64,000 nucleotides of DNA from Mycobacterium sp. DL. Its GTDB lineage: Bacteria > Actinomycetota > Actinomycetes > Mycobacteriales > Mycobacteriaceae. The DNA lies in NCBI RefSeq assembly GCF_039729195.1, contig NZ_CP155796.1:1550001-1614000 (forward strand), read 5' to 3'. Below are positions 59,371 to 64,000 of the stretch, in pieces. Made by a program: the position numbers and the translations under genes. Under the pieces are notes generated by a model. The model was not told the origin of the DNA and ran no database searches. It saw only the letters and a program-made list of their open reading frames with translations. Within the stretch, counting starts at the first letter, position 1; every line of letters starts with the position of its first letter.

Positions 59371-60126
59371 ATGTGCGGGAGATTCGCGGTCACCACCGAT
59401 CCAGCGCTGCTGGCCGAGAAGATCCAGGCACTCGACGAGGCCACAGCAGCCACCGCCAAGGACTCGCCGGCGCCGAACTACAACGTCGCGCCCACCACGA
59501 CCATCGCCACCGTGGTCAAACGCCACACCGAGCCCGACGACGAGTCGACGCGGCGGGTGCGGTTGATGCGGTGGGGTCTGATCCCGATGTGGGCCAAGAC
59601 CGCCGACGGCGGCGGCCCGGACACCAAGGGCCCGCTGCTGATCAACGCCCGATCCGACAAGGTGACCACCTCGCCGGCGTTCCGCACCTCGATCAAGAGC
59701 AAGCGCTGCCTGGTTCCGATGGACGGCTGGTACGAGTGGCGCGGGCAGAAAGGTGCGAAGACGCCGTTTTACATGTACGCCGGTGACGGGGAACCGCTGT
59801 TCATGGCCGGGCTGTGGTCGACGTGGCGGCCGAAGGACGCCCCGTCCGATGCTGCACCGCTGCTGAGCTGCACGATCATCACCACCGACGCGGCGGGCGC
59901 AATCGCCGACATCCACGACCGGATGCCGCTGACGATCAGCGAACGTGACTGGGACCGGTGGCTGGATCCCGACGCGCCGGTCGACGAGGGTCTGCTGCGC
60001 GGCCACGGCGATCTGGACCGCGTCGAAATCCGCGAGGTGTCGCGGCTGGTGAACAGTGTCCGCAACAACGGGCCGGAACTCATCGAGCCCGCCGAACCCG
60101 AGCCCGAACAAGCCACGCTGCTGTGA
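59371..60126 (+). CDS. SOS-response-associated peptidase (SRAP, HMCES/YedK-like)
   Basis: A 251-residue SRAP protein that protects abasic sites in single-stranded DNA by a covalent thiazolidine link through Cys2. ATG at 59371 is chosen because it gives MCGRFAV, exposing the catalytic Cys after Met removal. Other active-site elements: PNYNVAPTT, INARSDK, GWYEWRGQKG, and IHDRMP (His). Corresponds to Rv3226c. Divergent from aroA. Confidence 0.94.
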   Translation: MCGRFAVTTDPALLAEKIQALDEATAATAKDSPAPNYNVAPTTTIATVVKRHTEPDDESTRRVRLMRWGLIPMWAKTADGGGPDTKGPLLINARSDKVTTSPAFRTSIKSKRCLVPMDGWYEWRGQKGAKTPFYMYAGDGEPLFMAGLWSTWRPKDAPSDAAPLLSCTIITTDAAGAIADIHDRMPLTISERDWDRWLDPDAPVDEGLLRGHGDLDRVEIREVSRLVNSVRNNGPELIEPAEPEPEQATLL

Positions 60127-60127
60127 G

Positions 60128-60901
60128 TCAGCGACGGGTGGCCGCCACCACCGAATAGGGCGAGACGAACCGGACCCTGCCCCGGTCGAGGTGCGCGCGC
60201 ATCGCCTCGTCGAACGCCGTGACCAGCGCGTCGCGCTGCGAACCGGAGACGTTGCCGAGGACAGTGAGGTGCATCGGCGACTCCTCGGTCACGAACCGCA
60301 TCGCATCGGCATGCGTGTCGAACTCCCACGTGTGGGCGCCGGATTCGATCGTGACCTCGACGAAGTCGGCGGCCAGCCTGGCCGCGGCGATGTCGGGATC
60401 ACCCCACTGGTCCGGGGTGTGACCGGGGTTCGGCGGCGCGCCCAGCACCGCGACGACCGGGTCGAAGAGCGGGTTGTCGCCGCTGCGCACCCAGGAGGAG
60501 AACGCCACGACACCGCCGGAACCCAGCAACCGGCTGATCTCGCGGACCTGGCCGGTCGGTTCCACGAACACGACGCCCATGTTGGAGACGACGACGTCGA
60601 ACGCCTCGTCGGGCAGCCCGGTGTCGGATGCGTCGGCGGCCATCCAGGTCACCGCACGACCGCCGTCCTTGGCCGATCCGATCTCGAGCAGCGCCGGGGT
60701 GAGGTCGACGGCGGTCACCCGTGCGCCGCGGCCCACTGCCGACAACGCGGCGTTACCGGTGCCGCAGGCGAGGTCGACGAGCGAGGCGTCACGCAGCGGC
60801 CGTCGCCGCTCGACGGCGTCGAGCACGTCGTCTGCGATGTGTGCGATACGTCGGCCGACGGCTTCGTAGCTCCCGGCGGACCAGATCGTCGGTGATGACA
60901 C
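60128..60901 (-). CDS. Class I SAM-dependent methyltransferase
   Basis: A 257-residue methyltransferase-fold protein. GTG at 60901 gives the start VSSPTIWSAGSYEAVGRRIA; SAM motif I VDLACGTGNAALSAVG, motif II VTAVDLTPALL, then DEAFDVVVSNMGVVFVEP. The substrate is not evident. It ends 1 nt from the SRAP stop (convergent), and its start is 25 nt from the divergent DUF2071 gene. The frame extends to 61075 but that part overlaps the DUF2071 gene and is not protein-like. Confidence 0.88.
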   Translation of the reverse strand: MSSPTIWSAGSYEAVGRRIAHIADDVLDAVERRRPLRDASLVDLACGTGNAALSAVGRGARVTAVDLTPALLEIGSAKDGGRAVTWMAADASDTGLPDEAFDVVVSNMGVVFVEPTGQVREISRLLGSGGVVAFSSWVRSGDNPLFDPVVAVLGAPPNPGHTPDQWGDPDIAAARLAADFVEVTIESGAHTWEFDTHADAMRFVTEESPMHLTVLGNVSGSQRDALVTAFDEAMRAHLDRGRVRFVSPYSVVAATRR

Positions 60902-60926
60902 GGCTCCAGCGTGCCACGATGACGAG

Positions 60927-61667
60927 GTGAACGGTGAGCTCGGTCCATGCGGTGTCAGCCCGCTGGCACCACAGCTGGTCCGACCCGTCATCTTCGACCA
61001 GTTCTGGGCGGATCTGACGTTCGTCCACTGGCCCGTCGACCCCGGGGCCATCGCCCATCTCTTCCCGCCGGGCACCCGCCCGGACGTCTTCGCCGACGGA
61101 CTGACCTACGTCGCGCTGGTGCCGTTTGTCATGCAGCACACCCGGCTGGGCACCGCACTGCCGCTGCCGTACTTCGGGACGTTCGCCGAGACGAACGTCA
61201 GGCTCTATTCGGTCGACGACGCGGGCAGACACGGCGTGCTGTTCCGATCACTGGAGACCCAGCGGCTGGCGGTCGTGCCCGCGGTCCGCAGCACGCTGGG
61301 AGTGCCTTACACCTGGGCGAAGATGCGCGTCACGCGAACACCGGACCGCATCTCCTACGCCGGCACGCGACGCTGGCCGCACAGCGGGTTGACCAGCCGG
61401 GTCACGGTGACCGTCGGCGCGCCTGTCGAGCCGACGGCGCTCGAGGTCTGGCTGACCGCGCGATGGGGTGCCCACACCCGCAAGGCCGGCCGCACGTGGT
61501 GGCTGCCCAACGAGCACACCACCTGGCCCCTGCACTCGGCGGAGATCGTCGAACTCGACGACGAGCTGGTGGCCGCCGCAGGCGTCGCCGTTGCAGGCCC
61601 GCGGCTGCGGGCGCTGTTCTCACCGGGGGTGCACACCCGTTTCGGCAGACCGGCACGGGTCCTCTGA
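60927..61667 (+). CDS. DUF2071 family protein (YqjF-like)
   Basis: A 246-residue protein of the DUF2071 family (acetoacetate decarboxylase-like fold), function unknown. The family's conserved tract is clear: FDQFWADLTFVHWPVDPGAI, then PDVFADGLTYVALVPFVM, FAETNVRLYSVDD and LETQRLAVVPAVRSTLGVPY. GTG start at 60927, divergent from the methyltransferase gene by 25 nt. An aldehyde dehydrogenase gene follows. Confidence 0.86.
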   Translation: MNGELGPCGVSPLAPQLVRPVIFDQFWADLTFVHWPVDPGAIAHLFPPGTRPDVFADGLTYVALVPFVMQHTRLGTALPLPYFGTFAETNVRLYSVDDAGRHGVLFRSLETQRLAVVPAVRSTLGVPYTWAKMRVTRTPDRISYAGTRRWPHSGLTSRVTVTVGAPVEPTALEVWLTARWGAHTRKAGRTWWLPNEHTTWPLHSAEIVELDDELVAAAGVAVAGPRLRALFSPGVHTRFGRPARVL

Positions 61668-61722
61668 AAGCAGCTGGGCGAATCCACGTTTGAGGGCCAC
61701 CGCCCGGGTTGATACTGCTGAG

Positions 61723-63261
61723 ATGAAGGACCTGCAGGCCAGTCCTGCCACCACCACGATCACCGTGTACAACCCAGCCGACGGATCTGTGGCCGGATCG
61801 CTGCCCGTCGACGGCGCCGAGACGGTTGCGGCGAAAGCGCGTGACCTGCGCCTGGCCCAACCCGAGTGGGAGTCGATGGGCGCCAAGGCGCGCAAGGTCT
61901 GGCTGCTGAAGCTGCAGGACTGGATCCTGGACAACGCCGAGCACCTGACCGATGTCCTGCAGTCCGAGACCGGCAAGCCGCGCACCGAGGCGGCGATGGA
62001 AGCACCGCTGTGCGCCGACCTGCTGAAGTACTGGGGAGGCAACGCCGAGAAGTTCCTGGCCGACCGGCATCCGGCCGCCCACAGCCCGCTGGGGAAGGTG
62101 AAGCGGCTGACCACCGTCCATCGCCCGTATCCGGTTGTCGGACTGATCATTCCGTGGAACTTCCCGCTTCTCAACGTCGCGCTCGACGGCGTCGCGCCGC
62201 TGGCTGCCGGTGCCGCCGTGCTGCTCAAGCCGTCGGAGGTGACGCCGCTGAGCGCTGCCGAGTTCGCCCGAGGCTGGACCGAAATCGGCGCACCGCCGGT
62301 GCTGTCGCTGACCACCGGATACGCCGAGACCGGCGCCGCGGTGATCAACAATTCCGACTGCGTGCACTTCACCGGGTCCACGGCCACCGGCCGCAAGGTC
62401 GCGGTGGCGTGCGCCGAGCGACTGATCCCGTGCAGCCTGGAACTCGGCGGCAAGGATCCGGCGATCGTGCTGGCCGATGCCGACCTCGATCGTGCGGCCG
62501 CCGGTATCGCGTGGGGCGGGATGTTCAACTCCGGGCAGGTGTGCGTCTCGGTCGAGCGCGTGTACGTCGAGGCGCCGGTGCACGACGAGTTCGTCGCGAA
62601 GCTCACCGCTGCGGTGACCGCACTGCGGCAGGGCCAGGACGACGACCGCTACCGGTTCGATGTGGGCGCGATGGCCACAGCGGCGCAGCGGGACATCGTG
62701 GCGCGCCACGTCGACGAGGCGGTCGCCGCGGGAGCGCGAGTGACCACCGGCGGGCGACCGACCGGGGTAGGTACCTTCTTCGAGCCGACAGTGCTCGCCA
62801 ACGTCGACCAGTCGATGAGCTGCATCAGCGAGGAGACCTTCGGGCCCACCCTCCCGGTGGTCAAGGTCGCCGACGAAGCCGAGGCGATCCGACTCGCCAA
62901 CGACTCGGCCTACGGTCTGTCCGCCAGCGTGTGGACCGCTGATGTCGAGCGAGGGGAGCGCATCGCACGCCGACTCGAGGCGGGTGCGGTGAACATCAAC
63001 GACGTGCTGGCCAACGGGTTCAGCTTCTCGCTGCCGATGCCCGGCTGGAAGAACTCCGGCATCGGGTCCCGAAACGGGGGACCGGACGGAATCCTGAAAT
63101 ACTGTCGCGCGCAAGCGATCACGGCTCCGCGGATGCCCACGCAATCGCGTGAGGTGAACTGGTACCCGTACTCGCGCGCCAAGACGCGACTGTTCACCGG
63201 TGTCATCCGCGCGGCCGCGGGACGCGGGCTGCGTCGCCTGGGTCTCACGCCGCGGAACTAG
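61723..63261 (+). CDS. Aldehyde dehydrogenase
   Basis: A 512-residue NAD(P)-dependent aldehyde dehydrogenase. IPWNFPLLN for cofactor binding, FTGSTATGRK, catalytic Glu in LELGGKDPAIV and catalytic Cys in NSGQVCVSVERVY; C-terminal LPMPGWKNSGIGSRNG. The final 40 residues are basic. ATG at 61723 follows a short gap after the DUF2071 gene. The substrate is not known; a succinate-semialdehyde-dehydrogenase-like branch is plausible from the overall pattern. Confidence 0.93.
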   Translation: MKDLQASPATTTITVYNPADGSVAGSLPVDGAETVAAKARDLRLAQPEWESMGAKARKVWLLKLQDWILDNAEHLTDVLQSETGKPRTEAAMEAPLCADLLKYWGGNAEKFLADRHPAAHSPLGKVKRLTTVHRPYPVVGLIIPWNFPLLNVALDGVAPLAAGAAVLLKPSEVTPLSAAEFARGWTEIGAPPVLSLTTGYAETGAAVINNSDCVHFTGSTATGRKVAVACAERLIPCSLELGGKDPAIVLADADLDRAAAGIAWGGMFNSGQVCVSVERVYVEAPVHDEFVAKLTAAVTALRQGQDDDRYRFDVGAMATAAQRDIVARHVDEAVAAGARVTTGGRPTGVGTFFEPTVLANVDQSMSCISEETFGPTLPVVKVADEAEAIRLANDSAYGLSASVWTADVERGERIARRLEAGAVNINDVLANGFSFSLPMPGWKNSGIGSRNGGPDGILKYCRAQAITAPRMPTQSREVNWYPYSRAKTRLFTGVIRAAAGRGLRRLGLTPRN

Positions 63262-63273
63262 GGGTCTCAAGCG

Positions 63274-63337
63274 CCGCGGAATAGCGTTCCTGGTCGTGCT
63301 CAGGGGTCTCCGAGCAGCCAGGAATGCTATTCCGCGG
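63274..63337. repeat. Near-perfect 20-bp palindrome, repeat family A in both orientations
   Basis: CCGCGGAATAGCGTTCCTGG (63274-63293) and 63318-63337 are complementary at 19 of 20 positions with a 24-nt loop. The right arm holds the family A core. It sits between convergent genes (stops at 63261 and 63343), where it could be a bidirectional terminator. Confidence 0.72.
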
Positions 63338-63342
63338 GCGGT

Positions 63343-64000
63343 TCAGGGCTGGGTGTAGCCCGGCGGGTTGGCGCCCTCGACCCAGAAGTCGACGCCCAGG
63401 TCCGATCCCGGGATGCAGTCGTACACCGACAGATCGGTGACGCCGGACTCCAGCAGCACGTCCTCGCACAGCAGCGTGTGGCCGGTGTAGCTGGAGGGCT
63501 TGTTCAACACGACGTAGGCGGCGTCGGAGTACACCTCGGGCTTGCGGGACCGCGCCATCGACTCGTCACCGCCGAGCAGGTTCTGCACCGCCGCGGTCGC
63601 GACCATGGTGCGCGGCCACAAGGTGTTGGAGGCGATGCCCTGCTCGCGCATCTCTTCGGCGATTCCCAACGCGCACAGGGTCATTCCGAACTTGGCCATC
63701 ATGTACGGAGTGGGTTTGAGCCACTTGGACTCCAGCAGGATCGGTGGCGACAGCGTCAGGATGTGGGGGTTGTCGCGGCCCTTCATGTGGGGCAGGCAGG
63801 CCTGCGACACCGCGTAGGTGCCGCGCACCTGGATGCCGTTCATCAGGTCGAAGCGCTTGAGCGGCACGTCTTCGATGGAGCCCAGGTTGATCGCCGAGGC
63901 GTTGTTCACGCAGATGTCGATGCCACCGAACTGCTCCACGGCGGCGGCGACGGCGGCGGCCACCGAATCGCCGTCGCGTACGTCACCGACGATCGGCAGC
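63343..64000 (-). CDS. Short-chain dehydrogenase, HSDL2/Rv3224-like (N-terminus cut by window edge)
   Basis: An open frame runs from the right edge to a stop at 63343, covering about 219 residues of an SDR whose cofactor-binding N-terminus is outside the window. Visible: LPIVGDVRDGDSVAAAV, NNASAINLGS, ILTLSPPILLESKWLKPTPY-MMAKFG (the catalytic Tyr/Lys as YMMAK) and TLWPRTMVATAAVQNLLGG. This pattern belongs to the HSDL2-like SDR group that includes Rv3224. Confidence 0.88.
   Translation of the reverse strand, partial: LPIVGDVRDGDSVAAAVAAAVEQFGGIDICVNNASAINLGSIEDVPLKRFDLMNGIQVRGTYAVSQACLPHMKGRDNPHILTLSPPILLESKWLKPTPYMMAKFGMTLCALGIAEEMREQGIASNTLWPRTMVATAAVQNLLGGDESMARSRKPEVYSDAAYVVLNKPSSYTGHTLLCEDVLLESGVTDLSVYDCIPGSDLGVDFWVEGANPPGYTQP

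Overview
The window looks like the chromosome of a fast-growing mycobacterium (Mycolicibacterium-type). It is very GC-rich, uses many GTG and a few TTG starts, has frequent 4-nt stop/start overlaps, and carries lineage hallmarks: fbiA/fbiB, whiB2, sahH, mtrA-mtrB-lpqB, alkB-rubA-rubB, desA3, and Tat or lipobox exported proteins. From memory of the M. tuberculosis map, gene order matches Rv3262 down to about Rv3224, read backwards, with insertions and losses. Nothing was searched; names rest on protein motifs and gene order.

Layout. 1-306: start of a DUF559/AbiEi-like gene cut by the window edge. 391-3265 (-): Nudix hydrolase, fbiB and fbiA (coenzyme F420). 3571-8857: whiB2, two small conserved genes, then manB, a SIS-like gene and manA (mannose phosphate supply for cell envelope glycans). 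8802-16590: FAD oxidoreductase, amino acid permease, an alkane hydroxylation cluster (alkB, two rubredoxins, TetR), sahH and a lipoprotein. 16587-19124 (-): large exported esterase with two complete hydrolase domains. 19187-27802: tmk, an unknown gene, a lipoprotein, the MtrAB-LpqB envelope signalling operon, a Rieske lipoprotein, a ComF-like gene and the ribosome hibernation factor. 28002-35671: secA1, an Rv3235-like gene, a WS/DGAT-family acyltransferase, a BCCT transporter, and a ppk2 gene that carries a one-base frameshift in this sequence.

35678-52812 is an accessory block of about 17 kb lying between ppk2 and the Rv3231c-like gene, which are neighbours in M. tuberculosis. It carries an SDR/TetR pair with twin operators, a ParDE toxin-antitoxin pair, a secreted LAS-type peptidase candidate, a DUF1906 Tat substrate, an atypical type II topoisomerase pair, a VanW protein, an S9 peptidase and a lone lycopene cyclase. 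It also holds the most striking system here: a heme oxygenase overlapping a bacteriophytochrome with GGDEF and EAL output domains. Read literally, this is a red/far-red light sensor that makes its own biliverdin and controls cyclic di-GMP, which would be unusual for a mycobacterium.

52896-64000 returns to conserved order: Rv3231c-like gene, ferredoxin reductase plus desA3 desaturase under matching palindromic operators, aldo-keto reductase, rsgA, aroA, SRAP peptidase, methyltransferase, DUF2071 protein, aldehyde dehydrogenase, and a short-chain dehydrogenase cut by the right edge. Intergenic spaces hold at least three families of GC-rich palindromic repeats, several placed where bidirectional terminators would be expected. 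No tRNA, rRNA, insertion sequence or CRISPR array was seen.
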